A stretch of DNA of 64,000 nucleotides from Endozoicomonas sp. 8E (GTDB lineage Bacteria; Pseudomonadota; Gammaproteobacteria; Pseudomonadales; Endozoicomonadaceae), in the NCBI RefSeq assembly GCF_032883915.1, contig NZ_CP120717.1:4595697-4659696 (forward strand). The letters are read 5' to 3'. Under the pieces are notes generated by a model. That model ran no database searches. It saw only the letters and a program-made list of their open reading frames with translations, and was not told the DNA's origin. Shown one piece after another: positions 18,642 through 26,924 of the stretch. The translations under genes and the position numbers were made by a program. Position 1 is the first letter of the stretch, and the number at the start of each line of letters is the position of its first letter.

Positions 18642-19319
18642 ATGTTTTATATGCTGTATCTTTTACTATTTTATATATTTTCTTTCTGTACCTTGACTTG
18701 GGCGACCGTAGAAATCATTGGGCCAAACACTTTCACCTATGCGGATAGTACAGGCAGTACAAAAACTCGACAAATTCTTGGCCACACCAGGCCTGAGAAT
18801 GTTGATCAATATTTACAACTGGCTACTTCCATGTCTGAAACCACCCTGAGAGTTGATAAAAATCTCAAAGAGAGAATTATAAGTAAAGTTTACGTTATTC
18901 AGTTTTCAGCTGATCCCGATGGCCTGGTTGACCAGAGTGAAAATATTGGTTTTATTGTCATTTTGAACGATGGAACAGCTCTCTTTAGTTTTGATTTTTT
19001 GTCCGCACCAGGCCAGGTTGCGAGTAGCTTCAATCAAGGCGAAGCAGGAAACAGATTAATGTCACTTATCTCCAAACATGCTACAGGAGTCGGTATGTTG
19101 GCTCAGGGCTCAACAGAGTCTTATCTCTGGTCCTTGCCCTCATCCTCATATCAAAATTTCAAGCAATCCGGCTTTCGCAGAGGCAAGAAAATAACCAATA
19201 GATATCAAGCAACCTTTCTGATTCCCTGTCTGACTTTATCTGGTCAGGGGACTTTAAAAATAAGAAATCTTGGCACATACGAATACACCATTCTTGAATC
19301 TACTTCGTTACAGTCGTAG
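18642..19319 (+). CDS. Secreted hypothetical protein
   Basis: 225 residues starting with a signal peptide (MLYLLLFYIFSFCTLTWA) with likely cleavage before TVEIIG. The mature part has no recognised domain. It contains the segment VYVIQFSADPDGLVD, then GFIVILNDGTALFSFDFLS, and appears to be an alpha/beta secreted protein without membrane spans. It is transcribed away from the NLS-like gene (17202-18419), and the RING lipoprotein gene follows 36 bases downstream on the same strand, so the two may form an operon. Confidence 0.7.
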   Translation: MFYMLYLLLFYIFSFCTLTWATVEIIGPNTFTYADSTGSTKTRQILGHTRPENVDQYLQLATSMSETTLRVDKNLKERIISKVYVIQFSADPDGLVDQSENIGFIVILNDGTALFSFDFLSAPGQVASSFNQGEAGNRLMSLISKHATGVGMLAQGSTESYLWSLPSSSYQNFKQSGFRRGKKITNRYQATFLIPCLTLSGQGTLKIRNLGTYEYTILESTSLQS

Positions 19320-19355
19320 TATTTTAATTCTGTCCTATTAAATGAAGGTCTTTAA

Positions 19356-20570
19356 TTGAAGAATAAATTTGCATCTAGGACGAGGCTAATTTTACTATCC
19401 GTTACAATTTCATGTCTCTCATCAGCTTGTTTCTCGAATTATGAAGGACATGACGAGAGTGAAGTAACTATGGAAGATCAAAATTTTTGGTATCACACTT
19501 TTCAAGAGTCATTGTATTACTACATCTATATACCAGTGGATTATTACATAAGTCCAAGAGGTATCTTTCGTTTGTCATCAGCAATAGCAATGGGATACAG
19601 AAACTACTATAAATTTTATTTACATCGAAGAGCTGATGATAGAGTAGCTCGTGGACTTTTAAGATTTTCTCTTGCAGTTATACCTGTGAATATTATTTAT
19701 GATGTTTTTGAGGATAGAGCGGCCCCAGGTGATAGTAAAATTCCTAAAATAAAAACAGATGAAATTAATGGCTCCCCTGTTTTTAAAATAGAGTTTTCAG
19801 GCTTATCAAAAAACAGCGTTCTACACAATATATCAAAACCATTACGCAGCCGTGGTGTGAAAAGCATTACATTCACCTCTTCTATAATAGACGACGAAAT
19901 ACATATTTTAGGAGATTTAACACAGACTGGCAAAAAAAATAAAATATTCTTTGATATTTCTTTTCCTAAATTAAATTCTGATAGCTATTATTGGCTTGAG
20001 CTTTGTTGCAACAAATATATTAATTGTAATACTTCTTCCTCAACTCCACTGAGTGTACTGTCAGAAGAAGTGGTCGATGAGTTAGTCTTTTTTTTAGATG
20101 GAAACTATGATCCCCTAGTTTCAAAAAGCAATTTTAACAGAGCCAAAGGGATTGACTTTTCAGTTAATGAAGACTTTGTTGTAGCAAAAATACAACAGCG
20201 AGAGTACGATATCGTTTCTTATTCTATATGTAATACTCAAACTGATACTTTGCAAATAAAAAGCAACCAACTGCACTTCTCTAATCAAACTTTAGTTTTA
20301 GAACTTAAACAAAAGTTATCTTTTCAGCCTGAAGGGTGGCTTGCATATACCATAAATTTAGCTTTTAAACAGTTTGAACATATTTTTCTTATCGCGCTCA
20401 TTGATGAATTTTTTGAAGGTTTTTTTCTGGGAGAGTGTGCTATTTGCCATAAAAACATGATCGCAGGAAAAATTTCCATGGCTGGCTGTCATAGGCATTA
20501 TTTTTGTACCTTATGCCTGCGTCAATGGGCACTACTTGGCTCTGGAAGGTGCCCATATTGCAATAGGTAG
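19356..20570 (+). CDS. Exported lipoprotein-like protein with C-terminal RING finger
   Basis: 404 residues from a TTG start; AAGG lies 7 bases upstream and no ATG fits better. The N-terminus has a signal sequence with a lipobox-like LSSAC (Cys25). A long central region is unrecognised, with two weakly hydrophobic stretches (about 85-110 and 330-350). The last 45 residues form a C3HC4 RING finger: Cys361, Cys364, Cys378, His381, Cys384, Cys387, Cys399, Cys402. Spacing C-x2-C-x13-C-x2-H-x2-C-x2-C-x11-C-x2-C fits RING-HC exactly. RING fingers recruit E2 enzymes, so this is a candidate exported E3 ubiquitin ligase (inference). Codon use is AT-rich, unlike the housekeeping genes. Confidence 0.8.
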   Translation: MKNKFASRTRLILLSVTISCLSSACFSNYEGHDESEVTMEDQNFWYHTFQESLYYYIYIPVDYYISPRGIFRLSSAIAMGYRNYYKFYLHRRADDRVARGLLRFSLAVIPVNIIYDVFEDRAAPGDSKIPKIKTDEINGSPVFKIEFSGLSKNSVLHNISKPLRSRGVKSITFTSSIIDDEIHILGDLTQTGKKNKIFFDISFPKLNSDSYYWLELCCNKYINCNTSSSTPLSVLSEEVVDELVFFLDGNYDPLVSKSNFNRAKGIDFSVNEDFVVAKIQQREYDIVSYSICNTQTDTLQIKSNQLHFSNQTLVLELKQKLSFQPEGWLAYTINLAFKQFEHIFLIALIDEFFEGFFLGECAICHKNMIAGKISMAGCHRHYFCTLCLRQWALLGSGRCPYCNR

Positions 20571-20795
20571 TCCCAGGCATAACGATGATTACAACTTTGT
20601 GCCAAGCCCTTTGCCTGAAATTTTATGCGATAAATAAAAAGTTACCGGAAGGCTGGCACCCTGCTGCTATTTTCGTTTGGCTCTGGTCCCAAATAGTTAG
20701 TATTCCTAACATACTTGTTTCTATTCATTGAACTCTTTGGCAACAGCATAGTCAAATTAATAATTAACAATAAAATCGCTTCTTAAGGAGAAAAA

Positions 20796-21005
20796 ATGCA
20801 AATGCCAAGAATACTTAAAGCAGATCTTCCTGATTCTTCAGAGCATCTTTCTATAAAGCTAAAGTACATTCGATTATCATTGCTACTCCTAATAGATAAT
20901 TTTCGTATTCGATACCTGCACTCAGAGAAACCTGTGGTATCGCTGGACTTGCTTTTTAAGACAGTAGCGTTATACAAAATACTTAATTTACTGATGCAGC
21001 AATAA
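20796..21005 (+). CDS. Small hypothetical protein with strong ribosome-binding site
   Basis: 69 codons with AAGGAG 5 bases before the ATG, one of the best ribosome sites in the island. The sequence is rich in Leu, Ile and basic residues (LSIKLKYIRLSLLLLIDNFR) and shows no known motif. It may be a short membrane-associated peptide or a truncated gene. Confidence 0.4.
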   Translation: MQMPRILKADLPDSSEHLSIKLKYIRLSLLLLIDNFRIRYLHSEKPVVSLDLLFKTVALYKILNLLMQQ

Positions 21006-21174
21006 ATCAACTTTTGATTACAAATATTTTTAAGTCAACTGTGCACATTAATTGAAGTAAATAACGCCTGCTTCAGCCATTTACCGAAGGGGAGACGCGT
21101 GAAAGGACGAAGTCTCGGAACAAACTAAAATCATTTGACAGCTACCATGCTTGTTTTTTCAAGGGATAAATACA

Positions 21175-22011
21175 ATGAAAAAATACACTTTAATAATCGC
21201 AATATGTTGCTCATTAGTAACTCAATATGCAAAGTCAGCCCCTCTCCTAAAAAAAGAAGATGAATTGAGCACTTTGCACGCATTAATTAATATGACCCTC
21301 ACAGATTCAGCAACTATTGATGATAGAGAATCTAATATAACGGTCATTCTTACAAAGTCGGATGCACCTCTCCTAAAAACAGAGGATGAATTGAGCACTT
21401 TACACGCAGTAACAAATATGAGCCTCACAGATTCAGATTCAGATTCAGTGAATACTGAAGATAAAGAGCCTTACAAAATAGTCGGTTTTATAAAGAGGTA
21501 TAATATTGATAAGCAAATTTATTATGGATTATTATTAGGTGCAATACATTCTGCACAGTATCGAATTTTGTATTTTTGCATTTTACGCCCTCTGTCATTA
21601 GTACATGACCCATACGATGGAAAATTAACATTTGTAGAGGCTTTTACAGGAGCTATCATTGAAGAGGCTATATTTAATGGTTTGTTACTCCCTTTAATCA
21701 ATTACTCTATAGAATTGGCAACTAACAGTAGCACCAAATTTGATGGAAAAATATTCATTTTAAGTGACAACAACCATCATGATGAAAAAATATTTATTAT
21801 GAGTAACCTCATCAAATCCACAGCATTTGGACTTTTACACCTTGCCGGCAAGAACCCATTAATGGCACAAGTCCTGATATCAATGATCAACTCATTCGTA
21901 AGAGGACAATTTACTAAACATTATGGTTTACTAAGTGCGACTGTAGCTCATGTTACTTTAAACTCTATGGGTTATTTAGTCTACATCTATAGTGGACGAG
22001 AGCACTTTTAG
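21175..22011 (+). CDS. Exported CPBP-family intramembrane protease-like protein
   Basis: 278 residues from the ATG at 21175 (AAGGGA 8 bases upstream). A signal peptide ends at AKSA. Two near-identical segments follow (residues 22-45 and 64-87), each beginning APLLK and containing EDELSTLHA. The rest carries the three motifs of CPBP (CAAX/Abi) intramembrane metalloproteases: Glu163-Glu164 in GAIIEEAIFNG, His222 in TAFGLLHLAG, and His259/Asn263 in TVAHVTLN. The usual Arg after the EExxx motif is Asn here. Several hydrophobic segments support a membrane location. A CPBP protein with a cleavable signal and a duplicated linker is unusual. Role unknown; possibly protein processing or bacteriocin/host interaction. 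Confidence 0.65.
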   Translation: MKKYTLIIAICCSLVTQYAKSAPLLKKEDELSTLHALINMTLTDSATIDDRESNITVILTKSDAPLLKTEDELSTLHAVTNMSLTDSDSDSVNTEDKEPYKIVGFIKRYNIDKQIYYGLLLGAIHSAQYRILYFCILRPLSLVHDPYDGKLTFVEAFTGAIIEEAIFNGLLLPLINYSIELATNSSTKFDGKIFILSDNNHHDEKIFIMSNLIKSTAFGLLHLAGKNPLMAQVLISMINSFVRGQFTKHYGLLSATVAHVTLNSMGYLVYIYSGREHF

Positions 22012-22396
22012 CGACTAACAGTTATTAGCAGTCAAACGAGCGACATTAGTTATGACACTCAGACGCGTCCCCTCCCTAAGCCAGGGATAATAAACTCATT
22101 TGAGTACATCTAAACTTTTCAGTTTGTCATAAAGCCATTAATGACCAATAGGCTATTAGCTATTTTTTGGCTTGCATACTTCCAGGTTGGGCAAACTGAA
22201 TTGTTACAGAGCACTTTATTTTCCTCTGTAAAACAGTATTTTTCCCACACGAACGTCAGGCGATGTATATTTGAAGATCTTGTTATAATCTGATGGGACA
22301 CGGGGACACAACAAGTTTGTTATTGCTTAGATACAACAGCACCCATGGAAAACATTGATATTTCCGTAATGAAAAGCACTAAGGTAAGATACCATC
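22012..22396. other. Right border of the accessory island, no gene seen
   Basis: About 385 AT-rich bases without a convincing frame. It separates the island from the ferredoxin reductase gene, whose promoter must lie in its right part (TTGTTATAATCTGATGG near 22278-22294 contains a TATAAT-like hexamer). Confidence 0.4.
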
Positions 22397-23329
22397 ATGC
22401 CTGTTATCACAGTGTCTAACCGGGCTTACCCGGTCGATAAAAACCAGAGCCTGCTGGACTCTTTACTGGCAATGGGTGAAAAAATACCTTTTTCCTGTCG
22501 TTCAGGTATCTGTCATGCCTGCATGATGAAAGCCGACACAGGTCAACTTACCGAGCGGAGCCAGGTCGGCCTGAGCAGTGAAAAAGTTCGTGAGGGGTAT
22601 TTTCTTGCCTGCCAGTGTCTGCCTGAAAATGATATGACTGTCTCCCTGCCCAGCAGGAGCCACACCCAAGCCATCATTACCGGGAAACAATTCTTATGCC
22701 CTACCGTTGTGGCTCTGACTCTCGCCCCCAGGCATCCGATGAACTATTTTCCCGGCCAGCATGTCTTTATTGATACCGGGCTACAACTTAAGAAAGAGTG
22801 CTATCTGGCCTCAGTGCCATCACTGGATCAGACGATGGTCATCCAGGTCCAGCGCCAGGTCGCAGATCCTTTCAGCACCTGGGCGCACGATTCTGCCGAA
22901 ACAGGACAGAAAATCAGCATCAGCAGCCCCCGCGGAATAAATCTATGTGGAAGCCTGCTGGATATCCCTAACCAGATACTGATCGCTCAGGAAGTGGCGC
23001 TGGCCCCCATACTGGCTTATGCCCGTGAAGCTTTGAACAATACCGAGTCCTCATCACAACTTAGAATTCATCTTATCCACGAGGCACCCAACAGCAATGA
23101 TCACTTTGGTGTAGAGCTATTGGAAGCACTCTCACAAATGGATCAATTCAGTTATGCTCTGACAACCGGACGACAGGATTATGGGCAACGGCTGGACTCG
23201 GCTTTATCAGAAGCCTCATCGATTAGAGTTATTTGCGCTGGTGACGCATCATTCTGCAAACCTATTGAGGAAACCTGCTCTCTGCGCTCAGGTGCTCAAT
23301 TCACCGCTCTGAACAGTGAGTTTTCCTGA
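22397..23329 (+). CDS. 2Fe-2S ferredoxin / FAD-NAD(P) oxidoreductase fusion
   Basis: 310 residues. The N-terminal plant-type ferredoxin domain binds a [2Fe-2S] cluster through CRSGICHACMMK and CQCLP (C-x4-C-x2-C ... C). A ferredoxin-reductase-like domain follows: FPGQHVFIDTG stands in for the FAD-binding RxYS region, ISISSPRGINL and then a nucleotide-binding part with ICAGDASFC near the end. The FAD arginine motif is not clear, so the flavin site may be degenerate. It resembles CDP-6-deoxyglucoseen-reductase-like and oxygenase reductase components. Donor and acceptor cannot be deduced, and no oxygenase lies beside it. Confidence 0.75.
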   Translation: MPVITVSNRAYPVDKNQSLLDSLLAMGEKIPFSCRSGICHACMMKADTGQLTERSQVGLSSEKVREGYFLACQCLPENDMTVSLPSRSHTQAIITGKQFLCPTVVALTLAPRHPMNYFPGQHVFIDTGLQLKKECYLASVPSLDQTMVIQVQRQVADPFSTWAHDSAETGQKISISSPRGINLCGSLLDIPNQILIAQEVALAPILAYAREALNNTESSSQLRIHLIHEAPNSNDHFGVELLEALSQMDQFSYALTTGRQDYGQRLDSALSEASSIRVICAGDASFCKPIEETCSLRSGAQFTALNSEFS

Positions 23330-23423
23330 TCCACTTTTCCCTTCGCAACCCCCCCGTCTTCCTGTTAATCTAAAATCATATATCTGATCGTCCAAGCAAG
23401 ATTAAAAAGGTGGAAATGGAAGT

Positions 23424-23738
23424 ATGACTATGCTAGATCGTGTCAGCGACAAACTGACTACTGCCCTGGAGCTTGAACACTTTGAAATATTAAATGAAAG
23501 CCATATGCACAATGTGCCGCCGGGCTCTGAATCTCATTTTAAAGTGGTTCTGGTTAGCCAGTCGTTTGAGGAACAGATGCCGGTTAAACGCCATCAGCTG
23601 ATTTACAAAATTCTGTCTGATGAGATGCAGGGGGGCATTCATGCTCTGGCCCTTCATACTTATACCCCCGGTGAGTGGTACGAGCGTAAAGGCCTGGCAC
23701 CTGTTAGCCCGGACTGCAAAGGCGGCAGTAAACACTGA
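23424..23738 (+). CDS. bolA: BolA family protein
   Basis: 104-residue BolA, which partners monothiol glutaredoxins in Fe-S trafficking and influences morphology and stress responses. The signature SHMHNVPPGSESHFKVVLVS (about 27-46) contains the conserved His pair region, followed by RHQLIYKILSDEMQGGIHAL and ALHTYTPGEW. Two ATGs six bases apart (23424 and 23430) are both possible starts. It is preceded by the ferredoxin reductase gene, which fits a redox/Fe-S theme. Confidence 0.93.
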   Translation: MTMLDRVSDKLTTALELEHFEILNESHMHNVPPGSESHFKVVLVSQSFEEQMPVKRHQLIYKILSDEMQGGIHALALHTYTPGEWYERKGLAPVSPDCKGGSKH

Positions 23739-23840
23739 ACTCTCTCAACCGGCCACAGCCAGAGCAGGCCACTAAAATAAGCTTTCGCCAACTTCTTGGG
23801 TGAAAGGCATTTCACAATCAATAATGGAGAGCCCCGGGAC

Positions 23841-24287
23841 GTGTGCGGCGCTGTGCAGTTCGAGTTGGATGGCCAGACCATCAAAACCTTTTTCCCAAAT
23901 CCCAAAGCCCGTCTGCCGGTGATGAGCCGGCAGGGCCAGCGGATTCTGGTTCCCTGGGGACGCCGTGAGGGTCAGCCTGGCCTTACACCGCAGGGAGGTT
24001 GGGCAAGACTGGAATCCATTAAAAAGGGTATTTGGAACCGGTTTAGCCCCAGACCTGTCAAAATAAGTGTCGATGCCTTTATGGAAAAAGATGAAGCGGG
24101 CGAGAGTCATTGGTTTCTCCTTGAAAACCAACAGTTCATACAGGGGCTGATCACTACTGATGGCCCTTTTACCCGGCTTTATGTCGTAACAGAAGAGAAC
24201 GAACAAAGTTGCCACAAGAGACACCGTTGGCCCAGAGTAATGGATGCAGCAGAACCCCTCAGAACCGCTTCAGGGGGACTTTTTTAG
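23841..24287 (+). CDS. Compact SRAP (YedK/HMCES-like) protein
   Basis: 148 residues if begun at the GTG at 23841, which gives the N-terminus MCGAVQF. In SRAP proteins Met-Cys at positions 1-2 is essential: Cys2 forms a covalent link with abasic sites in single-stranded DNA. Other SRAP features are LPVMSRQGQRILVPWGRREG, WARLES (family NARxET), FMEKDEAGESHWF (family FEW region with Glu) and KRHRWPRVMD, matching the catalytic-His IHDRRPLVL region. The Asn of the NARxE motif is not conserved. It is shorter than YedK (about 220). The open frame extends upstream to a TTG at 23796, but no start there explains the family. Family call rests on motif order, moderately sure. Confidence 0.65.
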   Translation: MCGAVQFELDGQTIKTFFPNPKARLPVMSRQGQRILVPWGRREGQPGLTPQGGWARLESIKKGIWNRFSPRPVKISVDAFMEKDEAGESHWFLLENQQFIQGLITTDGPFTRLYVVTEENEQSCHKRHRWPRVMDAAEPLRTASGGLF

Positions 24288-24297
24288 CAGCAGCTCG

Positions 24298-24307
24298 CCC
24301 CCCCCCC
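24298..24307 (+). repeat. C10 homopolymer tract
   Basis: Ten consecutive cytosines between the SRAP gene and the DUF3313 lipoprotein gene. Such tracts can slip during replication; this one lies about 160 bases before the next start. Confidence 0.7.
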
Positions 24308-24468
24308 TCCTTTCTCGTCCCGATTATTGGCATCCATGCAGGTCATCACTGGATTATCCTCCGTAATGCAATGATTATCTCGGTAAATCATACTTTTCAA
24401 AAGACAAACATTGATAGACACTATACCCCAGTTAAAGCAAACACCTTAATCAAACGACGGCTCGCAAC

Positions 24469-25155
24469 ATGACAATTTATAACAAAACTCGCCGACTTTT
24501 TGCTCTGCCCTTTATACTGGTCAGCGCCCTGTTTCTCATAGCTTGCTCAACGCAACAAAAAATTGATACTGAAGAACAACCCTTCAGCGGCTATCTGGAA
24601 AACTATGAAAGACTGACTGCTTTTGATGACGATACTGCCATGCGCTGGGTCAGTGGTGATCTGAAAAAGTATAAGAAGGTCTATGTTGAGCCCGTTAATC
24701 TGTTTCCGAATTACAATGCAACCAATGATGCCCAGCGGGAAGTGGCCACTAAAGTCGCTGACTACCTGAACAATGGTTTCAGAGAAGGTCTGAAGCAGCG
24801 TGGGATGCTGGCAGAGAAGCCGGGACCGGGCGTCCTGGTCATTCAGCCTGCCATTACCGGCATTGTGTCAGAAATGCAGGACCTCAAACCCAGGCAATTC
24901 GTTCTCCCCGTCGCCGTTGCCAGAACACTGATCAAAACAGCCACCGACCGACTGGATTACATAGTAGCTCTCTATTTGGAAGTACAACTGAGAGATGGCG
25001 AAACGGGCAAGCTGGAGGGTGAAGTGCTGCGTAAAGGAATTAATAAACAATCGGACAATGATGAAGTCACCAAGGAAGATGTTAAAGCTGTTCTGGATGA
25101 CTGGCTGGAATTCTATGACCGCGGTCTGGAAAAGCTGACCAACAAAGAGCAATAA
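24469..25155 (+). CDS. DUF3313 family lipoprotein
   Basis: 228 residues with a lipoprotein signal (LVSALFLIACSTQQK, lipidated Cys at about 26). The body resembles DUF3313 proteins: YVEPVNLFPN, a helical segment with VADYLNNGFREGL, then GVLVIQPAITGIVSEM, and a C-terminal amphipathic part. These are periplasmic outer-membrane-anchored lipoproteins of unknown role. No strong ribosome site is visible before the ATG. It converges with cysH and is separated from it by a hairpin. Confidence 0.8.
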   Translation: MTIYNKTRRLFALPFILVSALFLIACSTQQKIDTEEQPFSGYLENYERLTAFDDDTAMRWVSGDLKKYKKVYVEPVNLFPNYNATNDAQREVATKVADYLNNGFREGLKQRGMLAEKPGPGVLVIQPAITGIVSEMQDLKPRQFVLPVAVARTLIKTATDRLDYIVALYLEVQLRDGETGKLEGEVLRKGINKQSDNDEVTKEDVKAVLDDWLEFYDRGLEKLTNKEQ

Positions 25156-25170
25156 GAAAAACAAATACAT

Positions 25171-25198
25171 GGCTGCCTGTCAGAAACATCAGGCAGCC
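25171..25198 (-). terminator. Hairpin between the lipoprotein gene and cysH
   Basis: GGCTGCCTG (25171-25179) pairs perfectly with CAGGCAGCC (25190-25198). On the minus strand it is followed by a T-rich run (ATGTATTTGTTTTTC), so it mainly terminates cysH, and possibly both genes. Confidence 0.75.
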
Positions 25199-25221
25199 TG
25201 TCCTTACTCCCCCTTAACAAC

Positions 25222-25842
25222 TCAGGACACCGAGGTGTGTAGCCCACACTCCCGGTTACCAATCACTTTGGTAGGGTCGTAATAATCTTCTTCAATGGGA
25301 AGATCATTCATGACCAGATACTCTTCAACATCCAGCTCTGACCAGTTCAACAGAGGGGCCACCCGGTAATAACCATCTTTGGTTTCACTGACGACCTCTA
25401 ATCCCTGACGAAAAGCTGTCTGGTCTTTCCTGATGGCCGTCAACCAATAATCCGGAGAAAAACTCTGCATGGCCCGTCCAAAAGGCTCCAGTTTGACCTG
25501 ACGGGTAAACTCATCATGGGCTGGCGTATCCACCTCCGGTACACCACCCATAATGGCATCACGATAAGCACGACTGTACTCTGGATGGTAAATCTGAATG
25601 TTTAACTCCAGCTTCTGAATTAAATCCCGGGCGAAGCGGTAGGTAGCCTGTGTCCCGTAGCCAGAATCAATCCAGATAACCGGCAAATCAGGTTGTATCC
25701 GGGTAGCCATATGCAGAATGGCAGCCTCATGGGGACCAAAGTTGGTGGTGACCAGCGGCTTCAAGGCCTTCTGCAGGGCCCAGCGGATTATCTCTTGTGG
25801 CGAGCGCTCGGCAAGCTCTCGGTTTATGGTCTCCAGATCCAT
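25222..25842 (-). CDS. cysH: Phosphoadenosine phosphosulfate reductase
   Basis: 206 residues. It reduces PAPS to sulfite with thioredoxin in assimilatory sulfate reduction. Family features are NFGPHEAAILHMATR (PP-loop-like), IWIDSGYGTQATYRFA (the lDTgylfpeTyrF motif) and the C-terminal ECGLH with the active-site cysteine. The paired CC...CxxC iron-sulfur cysteines of APS reductases are absent, so the substrate should be PAPS. GGGGAAG precedes the ATG. Single gene. Confidence 0.93.
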   Translation of the reverse strand: MDLETINRELAERSPQEIIRWALQKALKPLVTTNFGPHEAAILHMATRIQPDLPVIWIDSGYGTQATYRFARDLIQKLELNIQIYHPEYSRAYRDAIMGGVPEVDTPAHDEFTRQVKLEPFGRAMQSFSPDYWLTAIRKDQTAFRQGLEVVSETKDGYYRVAPLLNWSELDVEEYLVMNDLPIEEDYYDPTKVIGNRECGLHTSVS

Positions 25843-25977
25843 TGACTTCCCCCGAAATGTTTCTTCTTTAACACTTATGTCTTGATTGAGTCGAACTATA
25901 GGTGATGAAGTTCCCGGGAAGCAATGGATCGTCTAGAACATATCTTTCTTTGCAAATAGTGAGTTGGACTAATGCCC

Positions 25978-26041
25978 TAGGAGCCTGACCGAGAACAGAC
26001 TGCCGTCCTCGCTACGGGCGCTATTCTCGGTCAGGCTCCTA
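25978..26041. repeat. Perfect 18-bp inverted repeat (large intergenic hairpin)
   Basis: The arm 25978-25995 (TAGGAGCCTGACCGAGAA) is perfectly complementary to 26024-26041, with a 28-base GC-rich loop. No T-run follows on either strand, so it is not a standard terminator. It lies between the start of cysH and the end of the O-methyltransferase gene, both on the minus strand, and may be a REP-like or palindromic repeat unit, or a transcript-processing site. Confidence 0.7.
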
Positions 26042-26084
26042 AAAACTTGTCACAATTAAGACAACTTCGAAAGGATGATAACAA

Positions 26085-26720
26085 TCAAATCTTCCGTACC
26101 ACATGAAGACCATGCCTGACAGGCAGGAGAACATTATCCAGATCCTCTCTGGAAGACAGATAACGGTTAAGCTCTGCAATCACCTCGTCCCGCTCATCCT
26201 GAGGATTCAAAACACCACCTTTCCAGAGGGCATCATCAATGACACAAAGCCCCCCCTGCTTGAGCATGGGGAGTACAAGCTCCAGGTATTCAAAGTACTT
26301 TTTTTTGTCGGCATCAATGAAAACAAAATCGAGCTCGCCCTCAATGGTAGGGATGGTTTCCAACGCTTTGCCAAAAAGTACTTTCAACTTATGAGAATGA
26401 GATGATCGGTCAAAGAATTCCTTTGCAATAGCAATGGCTCGCGGGTTGGTTTCACAACAGTAAATTTCACCATTCTCTGGCAATGCTTCTGCCATGGATA
26501 AAGCCGCGTAGCCGGTGAACATGCCGATTTCCAACACTCTTTTGCTATTGCTCAGTGCCACCAGCAGTTTCAGGGTTTGTCCCACCATTCTTCCCGACAT
26601 GTTTCCTGGGTAGCGGGTCCGGTCCTCCGTTGCCTGGGCCAGCTCTTTCAGAAGTGATGATTCACCGCCGGTAATGTCATGGCAATATTGTTCAATATCG
26701 GGATTTACAATGACCGTCAT
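26085..26720 (-). CDS. SAM-dependent O-methyltransferase (catechol/caffeoyl-CoA type)
   Basis: 211 residues of the O-methyltransferase family 3. The SAM-binding motif I is RVLEIGMFTGYAALSMAEAL (about 62-81), motif II ends with IYCCETNPRA, and the metal-binding region shows LDFVFIDADKKKYFEYLEL and GGLCVIDDALWKGGV. Family members methylate catechol-like hydroxyls using a divalent metal. Substrate is unknown. GGAAGG lies before the ATG. Confidence 0.88.
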   Translation of the reverse strand: MTVIVNPDIEQYCHDITGGESSLLKELAQATEDRTRYPGNMSGRMVGQTLKLLVALSNSKRVLEIGMFTGYAALSMAEALPENGEIYCCETNPRAIAIAKEFFDRSSHSHKLKVLFGKALETIPTIEGELDFVFIDADKKKYFEYLELVLPMLKQGGLCVIDDALWKGGVLNPQDERDEVIAELNRYLSSREDLDNVLLPVRHGLHVVRKI

Positions 26721-26924
26721 GGCCCTTCCTTCACTGCATTAACGAGCTGATTCTATCAGGAGCCTGCTGAGTAAAAAATGCCCTTTAACCATGCTCGATT
26801 GATAAACTCATGGTAGGATTTGAAGCGGCTTCCCGAACCTCTGAACAAGTCAGACAGGAACAAGGGGCTCAATCAAAAAATAAAAAAATCCATCACTCAT
26901 CCAACTCCTCCAAGGCAGTAGACT

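Noticed and set aside
23772-24224. 150-codon minus frame opposite the SRAP gene
   Set aside because: The forward frame shows SRAP motifs in order; the minus frame shows no family and no ribosome site.
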